Source: Anaplasma platys
GTDB lineage: Bacteria > Pseudomonadota > Alphaproteobacteria > Rickettsiales > Anaplasmataceae
DNA: 22,663 nucleotides
Assembly (NCBI RefSeq): GCF_012790675.1
Contig: NZ_CP046391.1
Span: 1,169,647-1,192,309 of the forward strand
Direction of reading: 5' to 3'
The position numbers and the translations under genes were made by a program. Positions 7,879 to 15,974 of the stretch are shown here, piece by piece. The notes below the pieces were generated by a model. It did no database searches. It worked only from the letters and a program-made list of their open reading frames with translations, and was not told where the DNA came from. Positions within the stretch are counted from its first letter, which is position 1, and the number at the start of each line of letters is the position of its first letter.

Positions 7879-9378
7879 CTAGATTTTGATGATTTTTAGG
7901 TGAACACCAACGTCGATCAGCACCTTGGTCAGGGCGACAGCAGAAAGCATTGAACACAGTATCCCCACTCCTAGCGTCACGGAAAAGCCACTGACCGATG
8001 TACTCTGCGATACCAGCATAATTACGGCAACAATTAGCGTGGTCATGTTTGAATCAAAAATTGTGGCCATTGCGTTCTTAAAACCTCTGTCAACTGCTAG
8101 ACGAATCCTGCCGGTTTTTTTGAACTCCTCCCTTATGCGTTCAAATATCAGGACATTGGCATCAATTGACATGCCCACCGTTAAGGTTATTCCCGCAATT
8201 CCAGGAAGCGTTAAAGTAGCTCCCAACAATGTCATAGCAAGTAGTATGAAGACGATATTAAATACCAGGCCGATTACAGCAAAGCAACCAAGGATCCCGT
8301 ATGTCATTATTACAAAGACTGACACTGCGAGCACCGAGGATATGGTTGCTATCTTTCCTTTAGATATTGACCTTTCCCCCAAGCTGGGCCCGATAACTCG
8401 CTCCTCTATAACCTTCAATGGCGCTGGAAGAGCCCCCGACTTTAGAAGAATGGCCAACTCTTTTGCTGCGGTAAAATCAAACCTACCGCTTATTTCACCA
8501 TTCCCTCCCAGTATGGGTTCTCTGATGACCGGAGCAGTAAGCACTGTATTGTCAAGCACGGCAGCAAAGGGCTTGCCCGCGTGTGTCCTGGTTATCTCAG
8601 CGAATTTCTTTGTTGCGGCGCTATCGAACTTGAAAAGAACCACAGGCTTGCCGACGCTGTTTAACCCTGCGCTGGCATCTATTAGGGAATCTCCGCTTAT
8701 TTCGACTCGCTTCAAAACAGGGTACATATTGCCCTCGGCGTCATAAAGCAGCACGGTCGTCGTTGGATTTATATTTGCCAGGCTAGTTACATTTTCCAGA
8801 AGGTGAAAAGTTAGTTTGGCGGTTTTTCCAATCAAAGATTTTATGCTATCAACATTATGCACTCCAGGTACCTGTAGAGAAATTTTATTATCTCCCTGGC
8901 TTTTTATGGTGATTTCCTTTGTTCCTGACTTATCTAATCGGCGCAGGATATTGTTGATGGAGTCTGCCATTATGGTCTTCAGCATTGCTTTTTTATATGG
9001 TTCGCTGAATGCCACCTGGATGTGTGGAAACGTGCCGCGAAAAACCACGTTTTCGTTGAAATCCTTCAAGCGCGAAACGTCGGCAACAGCATCTAAGTGA
9101 ACCACTACGGCATTTTCCTTCACGTACAACTTGCTGTGTGCAATCTTCTCGCGTTTTAAGTAATCCTGTAGTTCATCGTTCAGGTTATACAACCGTTCCC
9201 GCAACGGCTCGTTAAAGTCCACTTCTAGTAGTAAATGTGTACCACCATGAAGGTCAAGTCCGAGATTCGCTTTTTGTTTTGAGAGCAGATACTTCGAGTC
9301 CATAAAATTGGGTAACACAAAATATACAGAGAGGATACACAACAAAAGTGTGACGATGGACTTACCTACCAGATGCAT
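7879..9378 (-). CDS. secD: protein translocase subunit SecD
   Basis: This 499-residue inner-membrane protein works with SecF to drive proton-motive-force-dependent steps of protein export through SecYEG. An N-terminal membrane segment (about 5-25) precedes a large periplasmic domain. It carries the conserved LGLDLHGGTHLLLEVD near residue 40, a VPGV segment, and LLKSGALPAPL followed by IEERVIGPSLG. The C-terminal transmembrane bundle includes the family motif GMSIDANVLIFERIREE. ATG 9378 is preferred: a GTG at 9393 is in frame, but the predicted transcription start (-10 TATAAT at 9411-9406) would leave it almost no leader. The length is at the short end for SecD, typical of Rickettsiales. secF is not in the window. 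The gene heads a short operon with the zinc-finger gene and diverges from uvrB. Confidence 0.95.
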   Translation of the reverse strand: MHLVGKSIVTLLLCILSVYFVLPNFMDSKYLLSKQKANLGLDLHGGTHLLLEVDFNEPLRERLYNLNDELQDYLKREKIAHSKLYVKENAVVVHLDAVADVSRLKDFNENVVFRGTFPHIQVAFSEPYKKAMLKTIMADSINNILRRLDKSGTKEITIKSQGDNKISLQVPGVHNVDSIKSLIGKTAKLTFHLLENVTSLANINPTTTVLLYDAEGNMYPVLKRVEISGDSLIDASAGLNSVGKPVVLFKFDSAATKKFAEITRTHAGKPFAAVLDNTVLTAPVIREPILGGNGEISGRFDFTAAKELAILLKSGALPAPLKVIEERVIGPSLGERSISKGKIATISSVLAVSVFVIMTYGILGCFAVIGLVFNIVFILLAMTLLGATLTLPGIAGITLTVGMSIDANVLIFERIREEFKKTGRIRLAVDRGFKNAMATIFDSNMTTLIVAVIMLVSQSTSVSGFSVTLGVGILCSMLSAVALTKVLIDVGVHLKIIKI

Positions 9379-9379
9379 T

Positions 9380-9411
9380 TTGCAGTACAACACAATATCG
9401 GCTACATTATA
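9380..9411. promoter_or_regulatory. overlapping divergent promoters for secD (-) and uvrB (+)
   Basis: On the minus strand a perfect TATAAT lies at 9411-9406, about 28 bases before the secD ATG. On the plus strand TTGCAG (9380-9385), a 17-base spacer and TACATT (9403-9408) fit a sigma-70 promoter starting near 9415, about 25 bases before the uvrB TTG start. The two -10 boxes overlap, so polymerase could occupy only one direction at a time. No convincing -35 was found for the secD direction. Confidence 0.45.
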
Positions 9412-9439
9412 TTAGATCTATGGCGGACCGGATAGTGAT

Positions 9440-11416
9440 TTGATTGGTCAACTAAAAATTACTTCTGAGTTTGCTGCATCAGGGGACCAACCTGCTGCCA
9501 TTCGCAGCCTTTGCTCCGGAATAAAACGTGGCACCAAAGAGCAAGTTCTGCTAGGGGTGACAGGTTCTGGCAAGACCTTTACCATGGCGTCCATAATAGA
9601 GAAAGGTCAGTTCCCCGCTATCATTTTGGCGCACAATAAAACACTGGCTGCTCAGCTTTATGAGGAGATGCGGGCTTTTTTTCCTAACAATGCTGTTGAG
9701 TACTTTGTGTCCTACTATGACTATTATCAGCCAGAAGCTTACTTACCGCACAGTGATGTTTACATCGAAAAGGATGCCCTCATAAACGAGAAAATAGACA
9801 TGTTGCGGCATTCTGCGACGCGTTCCATGCTTGAAAGGAAAGACGTGGTTGTTGTTGCTAGTGTGTCTTGCATCTATGGTTTGGGATCTCCTGAGCTCTA
9901 TTCCGAAATGATTCTACCTCTCACCGTGGGTATGCGTATAGATATCTGCCATCTAAGAGATAAGCTGGTTGAGTTGCAGTACAAAAAAAGTGCGAACTGT
10001 GTTAGGGGTACCTTTAATGTGCAGGGCGATATTGTCACAATTTTTCCCTCTACCCATGAGGACCATTTTTGGCGTTTATCTTTTTTTGGTGATGAGATTG
10101 AATCTATTCAGGAAGTTGATAATGTTCTGGGGAAGGTATCTTCCCATCTGGACAAGGTAAAGGTCTTTCCAAATAGTCACTATGTCACACCTCGTCCCAC
10201 CTTAATGCAGGCATTGTCAAAAATAGAGGAAGAACTTCAGGAGTGTGTACTCCGCTTCCGCAGGAATAACAAAGTTATTGAGGCGGAGAGAATACTAGAG
10301 CGTACCAGATTTGATATGGAACTACTCAAAGAAACTGGCACATGTAAGGGTATTGAGAATTACTCTCGATATTTATGTGGTAAGGCAGCGGGGGACCCAC
10401 CCAACACTCTGCTGGACTATTTACCACCCAATACGGTGATGTTTATCGATGAGAGCCACATTACGGTGCCGCAGATTAGGGGCATGTATAACGGCGATCG
10501 GATGCGGAAGGCAAACCTGGTTAATCATGGTTTTCGTCTGCCGTCAGCCTTCGACAATCGGCCTCTGACCTTTGAGGAGTGGGAAAGTCGCAAGCCCACC
10601 ATTGTCTATGTTTCAGCAACTCCCGGCCCCTATGAGATAGAAAGGGCAAATGGAGTTGTGGTGGAACAAATAATCAGACCTACTGGACTTCTCGACCCAG
10701 TATGCACAATCAAAAAGGCAGACGGACAGATAGCTGATATTGTGTGCGAAAGTCGCGCAGTGGTTGACCAAGGATGGAGGGTTTTGATCACTACGCTAAC
10801 AAAAAAAATGGCGGAAAATCTTGCAGAATACATGCGAGAAGTGGGTTTGCAAGTTGCGTACTTGCATTCTGACGTCAAAACGCTTGAAAGAATAGAGATA
10901 ATAGGCAGCCTCAGATCCGGGGAGATAGATGTTTTAATCGGGGTCAACCTTCTGCGCGAAGGGCTGGACATTCCGGAATGTGCCCTTGTCGGTATTTTGG
11001 ACGCCGATAAGGAGGGATTTCTCAGGTCGTCGACGGCGCTGGTTCAGACCATTGGCCGCGCCGCACGGCATGTACAAGGAAGAGTTATCCTGTATGCCAA
11101 TCAGGTTACCAAATCTATGCAATCGGCATTGGAAGAGACTAATCGGCGTCGTGCCATTCAAGAGGCTCATAATAAAAAGCACGGTATCACTCCTCGAGGG
11201 ATTAGCAAATCGATTCTAACTAGTCTCAAAGATAGGGTTGCGGCAAAGAGCGAAACGCGTCCTGGAAAGATCACTGTCACCGGGGAGGATATTGCTAGGT
11301 TGCAGAAGGAGATGCAGCTTCACGCAGAAAATCTGGAGTTTGAAAAGGCTATAGAAATTCGCAAGAAGCTCGATAAACTTATGAGCGAACGTGGCGAGTT
11401 CAACAGCCTGACGTAG
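9440..11416 (+). CDS. uvrB: excinuclease ABC subunit B (UvrB)
   Basis: This 658-residue protein is the damage-verifying helicase-like subunit of nucleotide excision repair. It loads with UvrA and then recruits UvrC for dual incision. Walker A GVTGSGKT is at residues 39-46. The beta-hairpin region YYDYYQPEAYLPHSDVYIEKDA...MLERKDVVVVASVSCIYGLG clamps damaged DNA. Walker B DESH is at 337-340, followed by VPQIRGMYNGDR. Motif III VYVSATP and the C-terminal helicase motifs GVNLLREGLDIPE and TALVQTIGRAARH are all intact. A UVR domain (QKEMQLHAENLEFEKAIEIRKK) at the C-terminus binds UvrC. The only usable start is TTG 9440, because a stop lies 25 bases upstream in frame and no ATG or GTG fits; the N-terminus then aligns with the family (SEFAASGDQPAAI). 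Length is normal for UvrB. Confidence 0.97.
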   Translation: MIGQLKITSEFAASGDQPAAIRSLCSGIKRGTKEQVLLGVTGSGKTFTMASIIEKGQFPAIILAHNKTLAAQLYEEMRAFFPNNAVEYFVSYYDYYQPEAYLPHSDVYIEKDALINEKIDMLRHSATRSMLERKDVVVVASVSCIYGLGSPELYSEMILPLTVGMRIDICHLRDKLVELQYKKSANCVRGTFNVQGDIVTIFPSTHEDHFWRLSFFGDEIESIQEVDNVLGKVSSHLDKVKVFPNSHYVTPRPTLMQALSKIEEELQECVLRFRRNNKVIEAERILERTRFDMELLKETGTCKGIENYSRYLCGKAAGDPPNTLLDYLPPNTVMFIDESHITVPQIRGMYNGDRMRKANLVNHGFRLPSAFDNRPLTFEEWESRKPTIVYVSATPGPYEIERANGVVVEQIIRPTGLLDPVCTIKKADGQIADIVCESRAVVDQGWRVLITTLTKKMAENLAEYMREVGLQVAYLHSDVKTLERIEIIGSLRSGEIDVLIGVNLLREGLDIPECALVGILDADKEGFLRSSTALVQTIGRAARHVQGRVILYANQVTKSMQSALEETNRRRAIQEAHNKKHGITPRGISKSILTSLKDRVAAKSETRPGKITVTGEDIARLQKEMQLHAENLEFEKAIEIRKKLDKLMSERGEFNSLT

Positions 11417-12382
11417 TTTACTGGCGTTTGTTCCCCTTAACGCTTTCTTTAGTTTTCCCCCCTAAAAAGGCGACGTCGTTTTGACCTGCGGTGCTATAAC
11501 GGCGGCAAATTGTACTAAAGCATTTGCGGCTATAGCGGGAATAGAAGGCGTGCAGCATTCTATTGCAACACGTTCCTTGTTTTGTGTTTTAGACCTTCCC
11601 CAAGCTCAAAAGCCATAGGAAACTGTGTTGTAGGCCTTTTCCTTGCCTCACTTAACAACACATTAAGGGTGGTGTAACGTCGGAGAGTTGCCTCTAGGGA
11701 GGCTGCTGGCTGGTCTTCTTGGTGTTACGACGACAATTTAACGTTAAAGACTCAAAGCTACATGCGAAAGGTTTGAGCATGTGTGGCTACAAGCAAATCG
11801 AGTGTGGCTTTGGGTATAAATTTATGGATAACTGAAGGAGTACCTCATAGTGCAACCTATGACACGCAAGCACATATTTTCGCTTCAAAACACCAGTTAC
11901 TGCTTTCTGCTACTGGGTGAGATAAAACCTCTTTACAGCAGTGCAGAGCTATGAGGCACTCGTACTTAGTGGTGCTGGTCGAAGTTTTCCAGAAATGGTT
12001 AGTCCGCGTGAGTGGAAGAGGTAAGTCCCTGGCGTGCCGCGCAGCTTCGAAGTTGGGATATTGAAGATTAGTCTTGCGTGCTGGCACCTTATTGGTGTCC
12101 AGATCCCGTGCTGTCTTGCTTAGCCGCAGTGGTTGTTCATGGTTTGCTTTGAGCGTAATCGATCCGTGATGGGAGGAAGAGATTGTTTGTACTATGAAGT
12201 AACTGCTCTACACCGAGCGGCCAAATTGTTGGTGCTATCCGTTAAACCCTTCCGTAGCGGAGCATGGCAAAGCAACAGCGAAACTCACTGCTGCTGTTGG
12301 CCATGTCGCGAAGTTGTGCAATGTGTCAGTCATGTCCTTCAGACGACGGAAGACCAAATTATTGTTACAGTAGGAGACAAAT
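11417..12382. other. 966-bp stretch without recognised gene
   Basis: No recognised gene on either strand. The frame at 12133-12420 overlaps the well-supported small gene downstream and has no SD or recognisable motif. A short GCCTC-TAGG-GAGGC hairpin lies at 11689-11702. Near 11818-11850 there is a TATAAAT-like element followed by AAGGAG and a GTG-initiated frame of only 34 codons, which is too short to call. No tRNA, SRP RNA, RNase P or tmRNA signature was found. The region presumably contains the promoter for the two small genes that follow. Confidence 0.5.
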
Positions 12383-12559
12383 ATGAAATTTTTCAAGAGC
12401 GTGTTAGGAGACCTGTTTAGTCAGAGAAAGACGAACAGATATCAGCTAAAAGTGGATGTGAGCAAATATGGCTCTACTCCGAGTTTTAGAAGGAAGTTGG
12501 AGGAAGAAACTCGCCAAGTGACAAGAGAAAAGTCGCTGGAGTTATTCAAAGAAAGGTAA
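12383..12559 (+). CDS. small basic protein of unknown function (58 residues)
   Basis: ATG 12383 is preceded by AGGAG at a 7-base spacing (taggagacaaatATG), one of the best Shine-Dalgarno sites in the window. The frame runs 58 codons to TAA at 12557-12559. The protein opens MKFFKSVLGDLF, has a run of basic residues (SQRKTNRYQLKV), and a charged, probably helical C-terminal half (FRRKLEEETRQVTREKSLEL). There is no signal peptide or membrane segment. I do not recognise a family. It is followed 150 bp later by another small SD-led gene on the same strand, and the two may be co-transcribed. Confidence 0.6.
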   Translation: MKFFKSVLGDLFSQRKTNRYQLKVDVSKYGSTPSFRRKLEEETRQVTREKSLELFKER

Positions 12560-12709
12560 AAGAGTTTGTGGTTTTCTGGGCAGCGGCATTGCATGTGTGT
12601 TTCGCAAAAAAGTAAAACTTTTGAAAAAGAACGCGCACAACAACCGATGACTTCGGTGATTTTGGCTGCCCAGGAGTGTTTCGAATCTCATAACCATGGA
12701 GGTTACACG

Positions 12710-12919
12710 ATGGATTACTACCTTGATATCATGGGAGTGTACTCAGACAGCACTCACCATGAACCCATGTTTCCAGACTATGATCCCCTCCCTTGTATAG
12801 GAAACAGCCATGTTTTTTCTCAGGTGCAGTCGGCATTACTTCCATTATACGTGGGGAGTATCAAAGAGATGGAAGAATCCTGTAAATCAACAGACCCTAG
12901 GGCAAATCACTTTATATGA
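12710..12919 (+). CDS. small acidic protein of unknown function (69 residues)
   Basis: GGAGG at 12698-12702 lies 7 bases before ATG 12710, an excellent ribosome binding site that decides the start. The same frame is open upstream to an ATG at 12647 and further to 12566, but those starts have no SD. The 69-residue product (MDYYLDIMGVYSDS..., ending SKTDP-like CKSTDPRANHFI) is rich in Asp, Glu, His, Pro and Tyr, with no membrane segment or signal peptide. No family is recognised. It lies 150 bp after the 58-residue gene on the same strand and runs toward the convergent uracil-DNA glycosylase gene. Confidence 0.55.
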   Translation: MDYYLDIMGVYSDSTHHEPMFPDYDPLPCIGNSHVFSQVQSALLPLYVGSIKEMEESCKSTDPRANHFI

Positions 12920-13090
12920 AGCATGTTATCCGTCGTAGATCAGGCATAAATAAACGTTTTAAACAAGTTAGCCAGGTGATGTGCGAGCTCATGCTGTGAT
13001 GCATGCTCATCAAGGCTCTGTTCTTTTCATGGTTGCGCCCGAGGCGGGGCAAAGACATACCATAGTGCCATGTACCTGCCAATGGCGCAC

Positions 13091-13900
13091 TCAAATCGCG
13101 CTTTGTTTCTCTTGGATATAGGACCTAAGCATTTTTAAATCTTCCCAAGCAAGGCGTTTCTGAGCAGGTTGGCGCAGAAGATATGCGGGGTGGAATATGG
13201 CCATTGCAGTGATGTTGCGGGTAAGGAAACAGTTTGTGTATTCATGAAACCTCCCTCTCAATCGAGAAATGCTATCGTGAGATTTCAATACAGAAGTGCA
13301 TGCCGTGCTCCCTACCATAACGACGATGTCAGGATTGACCAGGGCAATATGCTTTTCTACAAACGGTCTACAAACATCGATCTCAAAGTCTGTAGGCTTT
13401 CTGTTTCCTGGAGGACGCCAGAATACAGAATTGCTGATGTACATGTTGGTCGTTCTGTACAGGTTTATGGCTGCGAACATCTTATCTAGCAGCATGCCAC
13501 TAGTTCCACAAAACGGGCGGCCTTCCCTATCTTCGGTGCTGCCGGGCGCTTCACCAATTAACATTATCTTGGAATTGGGATTTCCGTCAGAAAAAACCGT
13601 GTTTAGTGCGGTCTTTTTGATTTCACAGCCCGCGAAACCGCGAATTGCTATGCACAGTTCTTCAAGGTTTTCGCACTTGCATGCTGTATCGCTTGCTTCT
13701 GTTACCCAATGCAGAATGCCCGCATTGTTCGCCGCTCTTTTTCTCGCTTTGTCTTTAGCAGGCGATATTTTTGGCAGCTCGCTATCATCGAGCAGCGTGT
13801 CGTGTAATATGCTGGTTGCTCCACTATCATGAAAAAACTTTAAAGTCTCAGCAAGCTCTGCTGTTGTGGTGCTATCAGGTCTGTTACTATGCTCAGTCAT
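13091..13900 (-). CDS. uracil-DNA glycosylase, family 4/5-like (alphaproteobacterial type)
   Basis: This 269-residue protein is a member of the uracil-DNA glycosylase superfamily that excises uracil from DNA in base excision repair. Motif 1 GEAPG is at 116-120, within IMLIGEAPGSTEDREGRPFCG. Asn157 in ISNSVFWRPPGNR follows, and motif 2 HPAYLLR is at 237-243. The first 85 or so residues are a poorly conserved extension seen in the alphaproteobacterial branch. In classical family 4 enzymes four Cys bind a [4Fe-4S] cluster. Here the equivalent positions appear to be Phe89, Cys92, Trp161 and Cys177, so only two remain. Start ATG 13900 has AGGTG six bases upstream. It lies downstream of def on the same strand, 251 bp away. 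Confidence 0.88.
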   Translation of the reverse strand: MTEHSNRPDSTTTAELAETLKFFHDSGATSILHDTLLDDSELPKISPAKDKARKRAANNAGILHWVTEASDTACKCENLEELCIAIRGFAGCEIKKTALNTVFSDGNPNSKIMLIGEAPGSTEDREGRPFCGTSGMLLDKMFAAINLYRTTNMYISNSVFWRPPGNRKPTDFEIDVCRPFVEKHIALVNPDIVVMVGSTACTSVLKSHDSISRLRGRFHEYTNCFLTRNITAMAIFHPAYLLRQPAQKRLAWEDLKMLRSYIQEKQSAI

Positions 13901-14151
13901 AACTACACCTAAAAACGGAAATCAAAACACGTACGAAGGATGCCACGCTTAACAAGACACTGGCCATGTCCTACATACACACAATTGGCCACAGGTTCAA
14001 CGCCAATGCTGGGCCCTACAGGGATTATCCAGCCGCTTTGGTGCAATGTTCCCGCAGCAGAAAGGGCACATGCGCTGGTGGGGCAGACAACGCCACGCTA
14101 CCTTATCGGTGGCTTGTAAGCGGCCCCCTTAGGGCAAAAGTATAGACAATC

Positions 14152-14742
14152 TCAGCCGTTGTGCGCCCGCCGTGGTGCGGCCTTTTTCATTTTTTCCATC
14201 ACTAAATCACGCTTGAACTTCGAGATGTGTTTCAGAAACACGGTGCCATTCAAATGATCTATTTCGTGTTGTAAGCACCGAGCTAATAAGCCCTTCGCGC
14301 GCAACACTTTTTTAGCGCCGTTTTGGTCTGTATACTCAAGAACTATGCGCTCTGGACGCGTTACGGATTCTCTCTCTTCAGGAACCGACAGGCACCCCTC
14401 CTCCATAGCCACGTTATCTTGCGATTCCTCGATTATTATGGGATTGATTATTACCAAACCAGCGCACTCCGATACATAGCCGTCGTGTACATCACCATCG
14501 CCCAACTCCTCGTTATAACGAGCCCTTCCCTCGGGGTTTCTGTCGCTAAGATCAATAACGAAAACACGCTTGTGAACGCCAATTTGTACCGCGGCCAGCC
14601 CTATTCCATGATTAGCGTACATGGTATCGAACATATCAGTAACAAGAGCGTCAAGCTCCTCGCGCGGGTCAGTTTTCTGTACTTCCTCGGAACAAAGGAA
14701 CAACCTACTATCAGGCAAGACAACCAGGGGCCTCACGGACAC
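14152..14742 (-). CDS. def: peptide deformylase
   Basis: This 196-residue metalloenzyme removes the N-formyl group from nascent proteins at the ribosome. All three family motifs are present: GIGLAAVQIG (46-55), EGCLSVP (115-121) with the metal ligand Cys117, and QHEIDHLNG (158-166) with ligands His159 and His163 and catalytic Glu160. A 15-residue acidic loop (about 75-92) lengthens it relative to the E. coli enzyme. The start is GTG 14742: AGGAG lies 7 bases upstream, and the nearby ATGs are out of frame and hit a stop within a few codons. It is divergent from plsC, with 87 bp between the two starts. Confidence 0.95.
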   Translation of the reverse strand: MSVRPLVVLPDSRLFLCSEEVQKTDPREELDALVTDMFDTMYANHGIGLAAVQIGVHKRVFVIDLSDRNPEGRARYNEELGDGDVHDGYVSECAGLVIINPIIIEESQDNVAMEEGCLSVPEERESVTRPERIVLEYTDQNGAKKVLRAKGLLARCLQHEIDHLNGTVFLKHISKFKRDLVMEKMKKAAPRRAHNG

Positions 14743-14829
14743 ATCATTTCTCCTGAAATAGAAACAGCTTTACATTACAAGGGGCGTTGCTACCATACAT
14801 TACAGCGATGTAACTGCGGGGACAAGACC

Positions 14830-15537
14830 TTGGCATTCTATATTTTTTCCACCTTATATGCCATTGTTTTTTCTGTGATTACGCTGCCGATTGCCTTGTC
14901 TTTTCGTGGTAGAGTGGCGTGTGCGCTAGGTAGAGTTGGCATGAAGGGATTATTGTGGATATGTCAAATCTGCGAGGGTATTACGTACGAGGTTGTTGGA
15001 CGAGAAAACTTGCCGAATGGGCCCTTCATAGTAGGTGCTGAGCACCAATCAGCCCTCGACCCAATGATATTGTATGTGGAACTTAACTGTCCGTCTTTTA
15101 TTTTGAAGCAGGAGCTCAAGAAGTTTCCCGTCCTAGGATTGTGGTTTACCCTTTGTGGCTCCATGTACATAGATAGAAGCCAAAAAGTTGCTGCCTTGAA
15201 GAAGATGATCAGGGAATGTCGAAAAAAATACGAAGACGGAAAAGTTATTGCCCTTTTCCCCGCAGGTACGAGAAGTACTGAAGCTCCTAGCGATAAGCAG
15301 TATCAAGAGGGGATAACAGCAATATATCATGCGTTGCAAGTGCCGGTAGTGCCGGTCATGCTCAATACGGGAAAGTTTTGGCCTGGTGCAATAATTTCGT
15401 TGGGCAAGAAACCCGGAAAGGCTACTTTAAAAATAATGCCTCCTATAAAGCCTGGTTTGGAAAGGAAAGCATTCATGAAAGAATTTAAGAACAGCATGGT
15501 CGAAGGGGAGGGGAATTTGTGTGAGAGTTGGCAATGA
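14830..15537 (+). CDS. plsC: 1-acyl-sn-glycerol-3-phosphate acyltransferase
   Basis: This 235-residue membrane-associated enzyme acylates lysophosphatidic acid to phosphatidic acid, the second acylation of phospholipid synthesis. The acyltransferase block I H-x4-D is at His72-Asp77 (EHQSALDP). KQELKKFPVLGLW and SMYIDRS follow, block III is FPAGTRS at 143-149 (Ala in place of the usual Glu), and VPVVPVMLNTG comes later. A hydrophobic segment at residues 3-23 anchors it in the inner membrane. The frame is open far upstream to 14323, but that part is antisense to def and foreign to the family. TTG 14830, with GGGGA seven bases upstream, gives an N-terminus of normal length. It is followed by rpsT on the same strand. 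Confidence 0.9.
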   Translation: MAFYIFSTLYAIVFSVITLPIALSFRGRVACALGRVGMKGLLWICQICEGITYEVVGRENLPNGPFIVGAEHQSALDPMILYVELNCPSFILKQELKKFPVLGLWFTLCGSMYIDRSQKVAALKKMIRECRKKYEDGKVIALFPAGTRSTEAPSDKQYQEGITAIYHALQVPVVPVMLNTGKFWPGAIISLGKKPGKATLKIMPPIKPGLERKAFMKEFKNSMVEGEGNLCESWQ

Positions 15538-15661
15538 GCCAGTGAATCCCCTTGTTGGACAGTGTATTGCTCTCAGTACGGTAACCTCGGAAACGTACTT
15601 GCATTCGGGGGATATTTTCTGTAGATTGTTGTGGTATTGTAAAGACAGGGATTGATGCGGG

Positions 15662-15952
15662 ATGCCAAACCATTCTAGTGCTAAGAAAATGATGAGGGTT
15701 ATTGCAAGGCGTACGTTGTCTAACCGTGTTCGGAAAAGTAGGGTTCGCAACTCAGTGAAGGCTTTTTTGGCAGTGCTTGCCGCTGATAGTCCTATAGAAG
15801 ACGCGGTTGCGGCATTTCGTAAGGCTGAGTCAAACATCCACAAATGCGTGAATAAGGGGATATTCCATAGGAATACTGCTGCTCGGAAGGTGAAGTCCCT
15901 TGCTGCTAAGTTGAAGCAGTTCGATTTGGCAAGGCTTCAGCAGGAGGGGTAA
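15662..15952 (+). CDS. rpsT: 30S ribosomal protein S20
   Basis: This 96-residue basic, helical protein binds 16S rRNA early in assembly of the small subunit. The N-terminus MPNHSSAKKMMRVIARRTLSNRVRKSRVR and the C-terminal FHRNTAARKVKSLAAKL are the S20 signature (usual NKAARHKSRLNAKIKAL). Length is normal. Start ATG 15662 is the standard MPN/MAN start; an AGGGA lies 13 bases upstream, so the SD is poorly placed. It stands alone, 124 bp after plsC, and is followed by a probable terminator. Confidence 0.96.
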   Translation: MPNHSSAKKMMRVIARRTLSNRVRKSRVRNSVKAFLAVLAADSPIEDAVAAFRKAESNIHKCVNKGIFHRNTAARKVKSLAAKLKQFDLARLQQEG

Positions 15953-15974
15953 TCCCTGCCTCTTTATATTTTTG
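15940..15974 (+). terminator. probable rpsT terminator overlapping its stop codon
   Basis: GCAGG (15940-15944) pairs with CCTGC (15955-15959) around a loop containing the TAA stop. An alternative GGGG/CCC pairing is possible within it. CTCTTTATATTTTT follows directly, giving the U-rich tail of an intrinsic terminator. The stem is short, so confidence is moderate. Confidence 0.45.

Noticed and set aside
7925..8746. 273-codon plus-strand frame
   Set aside because: It is the antisense shadow of secD, whose motifs are unambiguous.
12133..12420. 95-codon plus-strand frame
   Set aside because: It has no SD, overlaps the better supported 58-residue gene in another frame and has an unlikely Cys/Trp cluster.
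13980..14130. Possible structured RNA or small Cys-containing peptide between UDG and def
   Set aside because: A T-loop-like GGTTCAACGCC and a short MCPFCCGN frame caught the eye, but there is no tRNA D-arm or acceptor stem, no SRP RNA tetraloop motif, and the frame is only 24 codons without an SD.
14323..14829. Upstream extension of plsC by 169 codons
   Set aside because: Most of it is antisense to the well-supported def gene and shows no acyltransferase features; TTG 14830 with GGGGA gives a normal-length protein.
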